From the NCBI GenBank assembly GCA_914767715.1, contig OU612066.1, positions 23,718,283-23,782,282 on the forward strand: a DNA stretch of 64,000 bases, read 5' to 3'. Below, piece after piece: positions 39,901-50,352 of this stretch (position 1 is its first letter; each line of letters opens with the position of its first letter). The notes beneath the pieces are model-generated. The model made no database searches. It was not told the origin of the DNA and was given only the letters and a program-made list of their open reading frames with translations. The stretch is from Membranipora membranacea. Lineage: Eukaryota; Bryozoa; Gymnolaemata; Cheilostomatida; Membraniporidae. Both the position numbers and the translations under genes were made by a program.

Positions 39901-42580
39901 TCCGAGCGAAAAAAAAGCATGATACCCACCCTTGGTATATTTTTCAATTTTTTAAGTCAGCGTTATTACCCTTCCAGCTTGTCTCAGGATCTTTATATTC
40001 TGCAGTTTGAATAAGGTCAATGGGGGCTCTAACTGGTCAGTGTTTCATATTATTCCGACAGACTTTGTATTTTTTCACTGTGCCGTATGACATGTTTTTT
40101 TAGTGCAAAAGTCAGCCTCGTTAAATCGGACGCTGACAGAGAACAGATAATTGCAGAGACAAACGGATTTCATATTTGAAACGAGCGAGAGTTGCTTCTG
40201 CTTTTGAGGTAAGTATGAAGCAAATCTATTTTTTAATCCGAGCGAAAAAAAAGCATGATACCCACCCTTGGTATATTTTTCAATTTTTTAAGTCAGCGTT
40301 ATTACCCCTCCAGCTTGTCTCAGGATCTTTATATTCTGCATTTTCAACAAGGTCAATGGGGGCTCTAACTGGTCAGTGTTTCATATTATTCCGACAGACT
40401 TTGTATTTTTTCACGCTGCCCTAGGACATGTTTTTTTAGTGCAAAAGTCAGCCTCGTTAAATCGGACGCTGACAGAGAACAGATAATTGCAGAGACAAAC
40501 GGATTTCATATTTGAAACGAGCGAGAGTTGCTTCTGCTTTTGAGGTAAGCATGAAGCAAATCTATTTTTTAATCCGAGCGAGAAAAAAGCATGATACCCA
40601 CCCTTGGTATATTTTTCAGTTTTTTAAGTCAGCGTTATTACCCCTCCAGCTTGTCTCAGGATCTTTATATTCTGCAGTTTGAATAAGGTCAATGGGGGCT
40701 CTAACTGGTCAGTGTTTCATATTATTCCGACAGACTTTGTATTTTTTCACTGTGCCGTATGACATGTTTTTTTAGTGCAAAAGTCAGCGTCGTTAAATCG
40801 GAGGCTGACAGAGAACGGATAACTGCAGAGACAAACGGATTTCATATTTGAAACGAGCGAGAGTTGCTTCTGCTTTTGAGGTAAGTTTGAAGCAAATCTT
40901 TTTTTTAATCCGAGTGAAAAAAAAGTATGATACCCACCCTTGGAATATTTTTCAATTTTTTAAGTCAGCGTTATTACCCCTCCAGCTTGTCTCAGGATCT
41001 TTATATTCTGGAGTTTGATTAAGGTCAATGGGGGCTCTAACTGGTCAGTGTTTCATATTATTCCGACAGACTTTGTATTTTTTCACGGTGCCGTATGACA
41101 TGTTTTTTTAGTGCAAAAGTCAGCCTCGGTAAATCGGACGCTGACAGAGAACGGATAACTGCAGAGCCAAACAGATTTCATAATTTATACGAGCGAGAGT
41201 TGCTTCTGCTTCTGAGGTAAGTTTGAAGCAAATCTATTTTTTAATCCGAGCGAAAAAAAGCATGATACCCACCCTTGGTATATTTTTCAATTTTTTAAGT
41301 CAGCGTTATTACCCCTCCTGCTTGTCTCAGGATCTTTATATTCTGCAGTTTGAATAAGGTCAATGGGGGGCTCTAACTGGTCAGTGTTTCATATTATTCC
41401 GACAGACTTTGTATTTTTTCACGCTGCCGTATGACATGTTTTTTTAGTGCAAAAGTCAGCCTCGTTAATTCGGACGCTGACAGAGAACGGATAACTGCAG
41501 AGACAAACGGATTTCATATTTGAAACGAGCGAGAGTTGCTTCTGCTTTTGAGGTAAGTTTGAAGCAAATCTATTTTTTAATCCGAGCGAAAAAAAAGCAT
41601 GATACCCACCCTTGGTATATTTTTCAATTTTTTAAGTCAGCGTTATTACCCCTCCAGCTTGTCTCAGGATCTTTATATTCTGCAGTTTGTATAAGGTCAA
41701 TGGGGGCTCTAACTGGTCAGTGTTTCATATTATTCCGACAGACTTTGTATTTTTTCACGCTGCCGTATGACATGTTTTTTTAGTGCAAAAGTCAGCCTCT
41801 CTAAATTGGACGCTGACAGAGAACGGATAACTGCAGAGACAAACGGATTTCATATTTGAAACGAGCGAGAGTTGCTCCTGCTTCTGAGGTAAGTTTGAAG
41901 CAAATCTATTTTTTAATCCGAGTGAAAAAAAGGCATGATACCCACCCTTGGTATATTTTTCAATTTTTTAAGTCAGCGTTATTTCCCCTCCAGCTTTTCT
42001 CAGGATCTTTATATTCTGCAGTTTGATTAAGGTCAATGGGGGCTCTAACTGGTCAGTGTTTCATATTATTCCGACAGACTTTGTATTTTTTCACGCTGCC
42101 GTATGACAAGTTTTTTATAGCAAAAGTCAGCCTCGGTAAATCGGAAGCTGACAGAGAACGGATAACTGCAGAGACAAACGGATTTCATATTTGAAACGAG
42201 CGAGAGTTGCTCCTGCTTCTGAGGTAAGTTTGAAGCAAATCTATTTTTTAATCCGAGTGAAAAAAAGGCATGATACCCACCCTTGGTATATTTTTCAATT
42301 TTTTAAGTCAGCGTTATTACCCCTCCAGCTTGTCTCAGGATCTTTATATTCTGCATTTTCAACAAGGTCAATGGGGGCTCTAACTGGTCAGTGTTTCATA
42401 TTATTCCGACAGACTTTGTATTTTTTCACGCTGCCCTAGGACATGTTTTTTTAGTGCAAAAGTCAGCCTCGTTAAATCGGCCGCTGACAGAGAACAGATA
42501 ATTGCAGAGACAAACGGATTTCATATTTGAAACGAGCGAGAGTTGCTTCTGCTTTTGAGGTAAGTTTGAAGCAAATCTAT
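35870..42580 (+). repeat. 20-monomer (6,717 bp) tandem duplication, copy 1
   Basis: Markers recur 6,717 bp later (36,626 CATGATCT to 43,343; 37,153 to 43,870; 38,160 to 44,877). The region also contains internal repetition: a 3-monomer step of 1,007 bp (37,153 to 38,160), and a segment near 35.9-36.9 kb that recurs at about 38.55-39.6 kb. This makes it a mosaic of smaller units. It overlaps the end of the previous duplication, so one event used sequence made by the other. Confidence 0.75.
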
Positions 42581-45500
42581 TTTTTAATCCGAGTGAAAAA
42601 AAAGTATGATACCCACCCTTGGTATATTTTTCAATTTTTTAAGTCAGCGTTATTTCCCCTCCAGCTTTTCTCAGGATCTTTATATTCTGCAGTTTGATTA
42701 AGGTCAATGGGGGCTCTAACTGGTCAGTGTTTCATATTATTCCGACAGACTTTGTATTTTTTCACGGTGCCGTATGACATGTTTTTTTAGTGCAAAAGTC
42801 AGCCTCGGTAAATCGGACGCTGACAGAGAACGGATAACTGCAGAGCCAAACAGATTTCATAATTGATACAAGCGAGAGTTGCTTCTGCTTCTGAGGTAAG
42901 TTTGAAGCAAATCTATTTTTTAATCCGAGCGAAAAAAAGCATGATACCCACCCTTGGTATATTTTTCAATTTTTTAAGTCAGCGTTATTACCCCTCCTGC
43001 TTGTCTCAGGATCTTTATATTCTGCAGTTTGAATAAGGTCAATGGGGGGCTCTAACTGGTCAGTGTTTCATATTATTCCGACAGACTTTGTATTTTTTCA
43101 CGGTGCCGTATGACATGTTTTTTTAGTGCAAAAGTCAGCCTCGTTAAATCGGACGCTGACAGAGAACGGATAACTGCAGAGCCAAACGGATTTCATATTT
43201 GATACGAGCGAGAGTTGCTTCTGCTTCTGAGGTAAGTTTGAAGCAAATCTATTTTTTAATCCGAGCGAAAAAAAGCATGATACCCACCCTTGGTATATTT
43301 TTCAATTTTTTAAGTCAGCGTTATTACCCCTCCTGCTTGTCTCATGATCTTTATATTCTGCAGTTTGAATAAGGTCAATGGGGGGCTCTAACTGGTCAGT
43401 GTTTCATATTATTCCGACAGACTTTGTATTTTTTCACGCTGCCGTATGACATGTTTTTTTAGTGCAAAAGTCAGCCTCGTTAAATCGAACGCTGACAGAG
43501 AACGGATAACTGCTTAGCCATACGGATTTCATATTTGAAACGAGCGAGAGTTGCTTCTGCTTTTGAGGTAAGTTTGAAGCAAATCTTTTTTTTAATCCGA
43601 GCGAATAAAAAGCATGATACCCACCCTTGGTTTATTTTTCAATTTTTTAAGTCAGCGTTATTTCCCCTCCAGCTTTTCTCAGGATCTTTATATTCTGCAG
43701 TTTGATTAAGGTCAATGGGGGCTCTAACTGGTCAGTGTTTCATATTATTCCGACAGACTTTGTATTTTTTCACGCTGCCGTATGACAAGTTTTTTATAGC
43801 AAAAGTCAGCCTCGGTAAATCGGAAGCTGACAGAGAACGGATAACTGCAGAGACAAACGGATTTCATATTTGAAACGAGCGAGAGTTGCTCCTGCTTCTG
43901 AGGTAAGTGTGAAGCAAATCTATTTTTTAATCCGAGTGAAAAAAAGGCATGATACCCACCCTTGGTATATTTTTCAATTTTTTAAGTCAGCGTTATTACC
44001 CCTCCAGCTTGTCTCAGGATCTTTATATTCTGCATTTTCAACAAGGTCAATGGGGGCTCTAACAGGTCAGTGTTTCATATTATTCCGACAGACTTTGTAT
44101 TTTTTCACGCTGCCCTAGGACATGTTTTTTTAGTGCAAAAGTCAGCCTCGTTAAATCGGACGCTGACAGAGAACAGATAATTGCAGAGACAAACGGATTT
44201 CATATTTGAAACGAGCGAGAGTTGCTTCTGCTTTTGAGGTAAGTATGAAGCAAATCTATTTTTTAATCCGAGCGAAAAAAAAGCATGATACCCACCCTTG
44301 GTATATTTTTCAATTTTTTAAGTCAGCGTTATTACCCTTCCAGCTTGTCTCAGGATCTTTATATTCTGCAGTTTGAATAAGGTCAATGGGGGCTCTAACT
44401 GGTCAGTGTTTCATATTATTCCGACAGACTTTGTATTTTTTCACTGTGCCGTATGACATGTTTTTTTAGTGCAAAAGTCAGCGTCGTTAAATCGGAGGCT
44501 GACAGAGAACGGATAACTGCAGAGACAAACGGATTTCATATTTGAAACGAGCGAGAGTTGCTTCTGCTTTTGAGGTAAGTTTGAAGCAAATCTTTTTTTT
44601 AATCCGAGTGAAAAAAAAGTATGATACCCACCCTTGGTATATTTTTCAATTTTTTAAGTCAGCGTTATTTCCCCTCCAGCTTTTCTCAGGATCTTTATAT
44701 TCTGCAGTTTGATTAAGGTCAATGGGGGCTCTAACTGGTCAGTGTTTCATATTATTCCGACAGACTTTGTATTTTTTCACGCTGCCGTATGACAAGTTTT
44801 TTATAGCAAAAGTCAGCCTCGGTAAATCGGAAGCTGACAGAGAACGGATAACTGCAGAGACAAACGGATTTCATATTTGAAACGAGCGAGAGTTGCTCCT
44901 GCTTCTGAGGTAAGTTTGAAGCAAATCTATTTTTTAATCCGAGTGAAAAAAAGGCATGATACCCACCCTTGGTATATTTTTCAATTTTTTAAGTCAGCGT
45001 TATTACCCCTCCAGCTTGTCTCAGGATCTTTATATTCTGCATTTTCAACAAGGTCAATGGGGGCTCTAACTGGTCAGTGTTTCATATTATTCCGACAGAC
45101 TTTGTATTTTTTCACGCTGCCCTAGGAGATGTTTTTTTAGTGCAAAAGTCAGCCTCGTTAAATCGGACGCTGACAGAGAACAGATAATTGCAGAGACAAA
45201 CGGATTTCATATTTGAAACGAGCGAGAGTTGCTTCTGCTTTTGAGGTAAGTATGAAGCAAATCTATTTTTTAATCCGAGCGAAAAAAAAGCATGATACCC
45301 ACCCTTGGTATATTTTTCAATTTTTTAAGTCAGCGTTATTACCCTTCCAGCTTGTCTCAGGATCTTTATATTCTGCAGTTTGAATAAGGTCAATGGGGGC
45401 TCTAACTGGTCAGTGTTTCATATTATTCCGACAGACTTTGTATTTTTTCACTGTGCCGTATGACATGTTTTTTTAGTGCAAAAGTCAGCCTCGTTAAATC

Positions 45501-47210
45501 GGACGCTGACAGAGAACAGATAATTGCAGAGACAAACGGATTTCATATTTGAAACGAGCGAGAGTTGCTTCTGCTTTTGAGGTAAGTATGAAGCAAATCT
45601 ATTTTTTAATCCGAGCGAAAAAAAAGCATGATACCCACCCTTGGTATATTTTTCAATTTTTTAAGTCAGCGTTATTACCCCTCCAGCTTGTCTCAGGATC
45701 TTTATATTCTGCATTTTCAACAAGGTCAATGGGGGCTCTAACTGGTCAGTGTTTCATATTATTCCGACAGACTTTGTATTTTTTCACGCTGCCCTAGGAC
45801 ATGTTTTTTTAGTGCAAAAGTCAGCCTCGTTAAATCGGACGCTGACAGAGAACAGATAATTGCAGAGACAAACGGATTTCATATTTGAAACGAGCGAGAG
45901 TTGCTTCTGCTTTTGAGGTAAGCATGAAGCAAATCTATTTTTTAATCCGAGCGAGAAAAAAGCATGATACCCACCCTTGGTATATTTTTCAATTTTTTAA
46001 GTCAGCGTTATTACCCCTCCAGCTTGTCTCAGGATCTTTATATTCTGCAGTTTGAATAAGGTCAATGGGGGCTCTAACTGGTCAGTGTTTCATATTATTC
46101 CGACAGACTTTGTATTTTTTCACTGTGCCGTATGACATGTTTTTTTAGTGCAAAAGTCAGCGTCGTTAAATCGGAGGCTGACAGAGAACGGATAACTGCA
46201 GAGACAAACGGATTTCATATTTGAAACGAGCGAGAGTTGCTTCTGCTTTTGAGGTAAGTTTGAAGCAAATCTTTTTTTTAATCCGAGTGAAAAAAAAGTA
46301 TGATACCCACCCTTGGAATATTTTTCAATTTTTTAAGTCAGCGTTATTACCCCTCCAGCTTGTCTCAGGATCTTTATATTCTGGAGTTTGATTAAGGTCA
46401 ATGGGGGCTCTAACTGGTCAGTGTTTCATATTATTCCGACAGACTTTGTATTTTTTCACGGTGCCGTATGACATGTTTTTTTAGTGCAAAAGTCAGCCTC
46501 GGTAAATCGGACGCTGACAGAGAACGGATAACTGCAGAGCCAAACAGATTTCATAATTTATACGAGCGAGAGTTGCTTCTGCTTCTGAGGTAAGTTTGAA
46601 GCAAATCTATTTTTTAATCCGAGCGAAAAAAAGCATGATACCCACCCTTGGTATATTTTTCAATTTTTTAAGTCAGCGTTATTACCCCTCCTGCTTGTCT
46701 CAGGATCTTTATATTCTGCAGTTTGAATAAGGTCAATGGGGGGCTCTAACTGGTCAGTGTTTCATATTATTCCGACAGACTTTGTATTTTTTCACGCTGC
46801 CGTATGACATGTTTTTTTAGTGCAAAAGTCAGCCTCGTTAATTCGGACGCTGACAGAGAACGGATAACTGCAGAGACAAACGGATTTCATATTTGAAACG
46901 AGCGAGAGTTGCTTCTGCTTTTGAGGTAAGTTTGAAGCAAATCTATTTTTTAATCCGAGCGAAAAAAAAGCATGATACCCACCCTTGGTATATTTTTCAA
47001 TTTTTTAAGTCAGCGTTATTACCCCTCCAGCTTGTCTCAGGATCTTTATATTCTGCAGTTTGTATAAGGTCAATGGGGGCTCTAACTGGTCAGTGTTTCA
47101 TATTATTCCGACAGACTTTGTATTTTTTCACGCTGCCGTATGACATGTTTTTTTAGTGCAAAAGTCAGCCTCTCTAAATTGGACGCTGACAGAGAACGGA
47201 TAACTGCAGA
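42581..47210 (+). repeat. 20-monomer tandem duplication, copy 2, lacking four monomers
   Basis: Tracks copy 1 at a shift of 6,717 bp until about 45.1 kb, then at 5,373 bp (39,504 to 44,877; 40,176 to 45,549; 41,520 to 46,893). The 1,344 bp difference is four monomers. The switch is bracketed by CCTAGGAGATG at 45,121, which matches 39,748 and not the CCTAGGACATG near 38,405. The match ends near 47,210, where copy 1 goes on to TTGCTCCTGC and this copy keeps TTGCTTCTGC. Confidence 0.78.
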
Positions 47211-48733
47211 GACAAACGTATTTCATATTTGAAACGAGCGAGAGTTGCTTCTGCTTTTGAGGTAAGTTTGAAGCAAATCTATTTTTTAATCCGAGCGAAA
47301 AAAAAGCATGATACCAGCCCTTGGTATATTTTTCAATTTTTTAAGTCAGCGTTATTACCCCTCCAGCTTGTCTCAGGATCTTTATATTCTGCAGTTTGAA
47401 TGAGGTCAATGGGGGCTCTAACTGGTCAGTGTTTCATATTATTCCGACAGACTTTGTAGTTTTTCACGCTGCCGTATGACATGTTTTTTTAGTGCAAAAG
47501 TCAGCCTCGTTAAATCGGACGCTGACAGAGAACGGATAACTGCAGAGACAAACGGATTTCATATTTGAAACGAGCGAGAGCTGCTTCTGCTTTTGAGGTA
47601 AGTTTGAAGCAAATCTATTTTTTAATCCGAGCGAAAAAAAAAGCATGATACCCACCCTTGGTATATTTTTCAATTTTTTAAGTCAGCGTTATTACCCCTC
47701 CAGCTTGTCTCAGGATCTTTATATTCTGCAGTTTGAATAAGGTCAATGGGGGCTCTAACTGGTCAGTGTTTCATATTAGTCCGACAGACTTTGTATTTTT
47801 TCACGATGCCGTATGACATGTTTTTTTAGTGCAAAAGTCAGCCTCGGTAAATCGGACGCTGACAGAGAACGGATAACTGCAGAGACAAACTGATTTCATA
47901 TTTGAAACGAGCGAGAGTTGCTTCTGCTTTTGATGTAAGTTTGAAGCAAATCTATTTTTTAATCCGAGGGAAAAAAAAGCATGATACCCACCCTTGGTAT
48001 ATTTTTCAATTTTTTAAGTCAGCGTTATTACCCCTCCAGCTTGTCTCAGGATCTTTATATTCTGCAGTTTGAATAAGGTCAATGGGGGCTCTAACTGGTC
48101 AGTGTTTCATATTATTCCGACAGACTTTCTATTTTTTCACGCTGCCGTATGACATGTTTTTTTAGTGCAAAAGTCAGCCTCGTCAAATCGGGCGCTGACA
48201 GAGAACGGATAACTGCAGAGACAAACGTATTTCATATTTGAAACGAGCGAGAGTTGCTTCTGCTTTTGAGGTAAGTTTGAAGCAAATCTATTTTTTAATC
48301 CGAGCGAAAAAAACGCATGATACCCACCCTTGGTATATTTTTCAATTTTTTAAGTCAGCGTTATTACCCCTCCAGCTTGTCTCAGGATCTTTATATTCTG
48401 CAGTTTGAATGAGGTCAATGGGGGCTCTAACTGGTCAGTGTTTCATATTATTCCGACAGACTTTGTAGTTTTTCACGCTGCCGTATGACATGTTTTTTTA
48501 GTGCAAAAGTCAGCCTCGTTAAATCGGACGCTGACAGAGAACGGATAACTGCAGAGACAAACGGATTTCATATTTGAAACGAGCGAGAGTTGCTTCTGCT
48601 TTTGATGTAAGTTTGAAGCAAATCTATTTTTTAATCCGAGGGAAAAAAAAGCATGATACCCACCCTTGGTATATTTTTCAATTTTTTAAGTCAGCGTTAT
48701 TACCCCTCCAGCTTGTCTCAGGATCTTTATATT

Positions 48734-48890
48734 CTGCAGTTTGAATAAGGTCAATGGGGGCTCTAACTGGTCAGTGTTTCATATTATTCCGACAGACTTT
48801 GTATTTTTTCACGCTGCCGTATGACATGTTTTTTTAGTGCAAAAGTCAGCCTCGTTAAATCGGGCGCTGACAGAGAACGGATAACTGCAG
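48734..48890. other. Paired PstI sites repeated in nearly every monomer
   Basis: CTGCAG occurs twice per monomer, 151 bp apart in this copy, leaving about 185 bp to the next monomer's first site. Digestion should therefore turn most of the array into two short fragments. Copies that have lost a site stand out, for example the first monomer (CTGCGG near position 31), monomers carrying the CATTTTCAACAAGG variant, and the four truncated monomers, which lack the second site. This is a structural landmark, not a functional claim. Confidence 0.85.
48845..48871. other. Conserved 6-bp inverted repeat within the monomer
   Basis: GTCAGC and GCTGAC flank a 15-nt spacer. The arms are kept in most monomers, even where the spacer differs (for example the copies near 12,908-12,931 with GGTAAATCGGAA between the arms). 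Some copies break one arm, such as GTCACC near 17,613 and GTCTGC near 3,501. It may be an incidental dyad, a weak hairpin in RNA, or a protein-binding site; the sequence alone does not decide. Confidence 0.55.
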
Positions 48891-50352
48891 AGACAAACGG
48901 ATTTCATATTTGAAACGAGCGAGAGTTGCTTCTGCTTTCGAGGTAAGTTTGAAGCAAATCTATTTTTTAATCCGAGCGAAAAAAAAGCATGATACCCACC
49001 CTTGGTATATTTTTCAATTTTTTAAGTCAGCGTTATTACCCCTCCAGCTTGTCTCAGGATCTTTATATTCTGCAGTTTGAATAAGGTCAATGGGGGCTCT
49101 AACTGGTCAGTGTTTCATATTATTCCGACAGACTTTGTATTTTTTCACGCTGCCGTATGACATGTTTTTTTAGTGCAAAAGTCAGACTCGTTAAATCGGA
49201 CGCTGACAGAGAACGGATTACTGCAGAGACAAACGGATTTCATATTTGAAATGAGCGAGAGTTGCTTCTGCTTTTGATGTAAGTTTGAAGCAAATCTATT
49301 TTTTAATCCGAGCGAAAAAAAAAGCATGATACCCACCCTTGGTATATTTTTCAATTTTTTTAAGTCAGCGTTATTACCCCTCCAGCTTGTCTCAGGATCT
49401 TTATATTCTGCAGTTTGATTAAGGTCAATGGGGACTCTAACTGGTCAGTGTTTCATATTATTCCGACAGACTTTGTATTTTTTCACGCTGCCGTATGACA
49501 TGTTTTTTTAGTGCAAAAGTCAGACTCGTTAAATCGGACGCTGACAGAGAACGGATAACTGCAGAGACAAACGGATTTCATATTTGAAACGAGCGAGAGT
49601 TGCTCCTGCTTTTGAGGTAAGTTTGAAGCAAATCTATTTTTTAATCCGAGCGAAAAAAAAGCATGATACCCACCCTTGGTATATTTTTCAATTTTTTAAG
49701 TCAGTGTTATTACCCCTCCAGCTTGTCTCAGGATCTTTATATTCTGCAGTTTGAATAAGGTCAATGGGGGCTCTAACTGGTCAGTGTTTCATATTATTCC
49801 GACAGACTTTGTATTTTTTCACGCTGCCGTATGACATGTTTTTTTAGTGCAAAAGTCAGCCTCGTTAAATCGGACGCTGACAGAGAACGGATAACTGCAG
49901 AGACAAACGGATTTCATATTTGAAACGAGCGAGAGTTGCTTCTGCTTTCTAGGTAAGTTTGAAGCAAATCTATTTTTTAATCTGAGCGAAAAAAAAGCAT
50001 GATACCCACCCTTTGTATATTTTTTCAATTTTTTAAGTCAGCGTTATTACCCCTCCAGCTTGTCTCAGGATCTTTATATTCTGCAGTGTGAATAAGGTCA
50101 ATGGGGGCTCTAACTGGTCAGTGTTTCATATTATTCCGACAGACTTTGTATTTTTTCACGCTGCCGTATGACATGTTTTTTTAGTGCAAAAGTCAGCCTC
50201 GTTAAATCGGACGCTGACAGAGAACGGATAACTGCAGAGACAAACGAATTTCATATTTGAAACGAGCGAGAGTTGCTTCTGCTTTTGAGGTAAGTTTGAA
50301 GCAAATCTATTTTTTAATCCGAGCGAAAAAAAAGCATGATACCCACCCTTGG

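Larger units (their letters stand above)
48705..49040 (+). repeat. Representative near-consensus monomer (336 bp)
   Basis: This copy is exactly 336 bp and differs from my consensus at about two bases, so it serves as the reference for motifs. It holds PstI sites (CTGCAG) at 48734-48739 and 48885-48890. A 6-bp inverted repeat, GTCAGC at 48845-48850 and GCTGAC at 48866-48871, could form a hairpin with a 15-nt loop. A dyad TTTCA-tatt-TGAAA lies at 48902-48915. A second dyad, ATACC at 48992-48996 and GGTAT at 49004-49008, has a 7-nt spacer. A GTAAGT at 48943-48948 and a T-rich tract ending in CAG at 49030 resemble splice donor and acceptor sites 88 bp apart. Runs of T, A and T crowd the last third of the unit. 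Confidence 0.9.
47211..50352 (+). repeat. Homogeneous stretch of near-consensus monomers
   Basis: About nine monomers that differ from the consensus by only a few bases each, unlike the strongly typed monomers to the left. A roughly 1 kb, 3-monomer step is visible from the rare TTTGTAGTTTTTC variant at about 47,456 and again at about 48,465. A recently homogenised part of the array is the simplest reading. Confidence 0.7.

Noticed and set aside
48705-49040. CENP-B box
   Set aside because: I looked for NTTCGNNNNANNCGGGN on both strands of the consensus and common variants and found no match.
48705-49040. tRNA, 5S rRNA or SINE origin (Pol III A and B boxes)
   Set aside because: No GGTTCGANTCC-like B box or spaced A box is present, and no cloverleaf is visible.
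48705-49040. Ancestral 168 bp dimer
   Set aside because: Comparing the halves at a 168 bp shift shows no general similarity. The only internal echoes are short (AAGTCAGC twice, CTGCAG twice) and at inconsistent spacings of about 181 and 151 bp.
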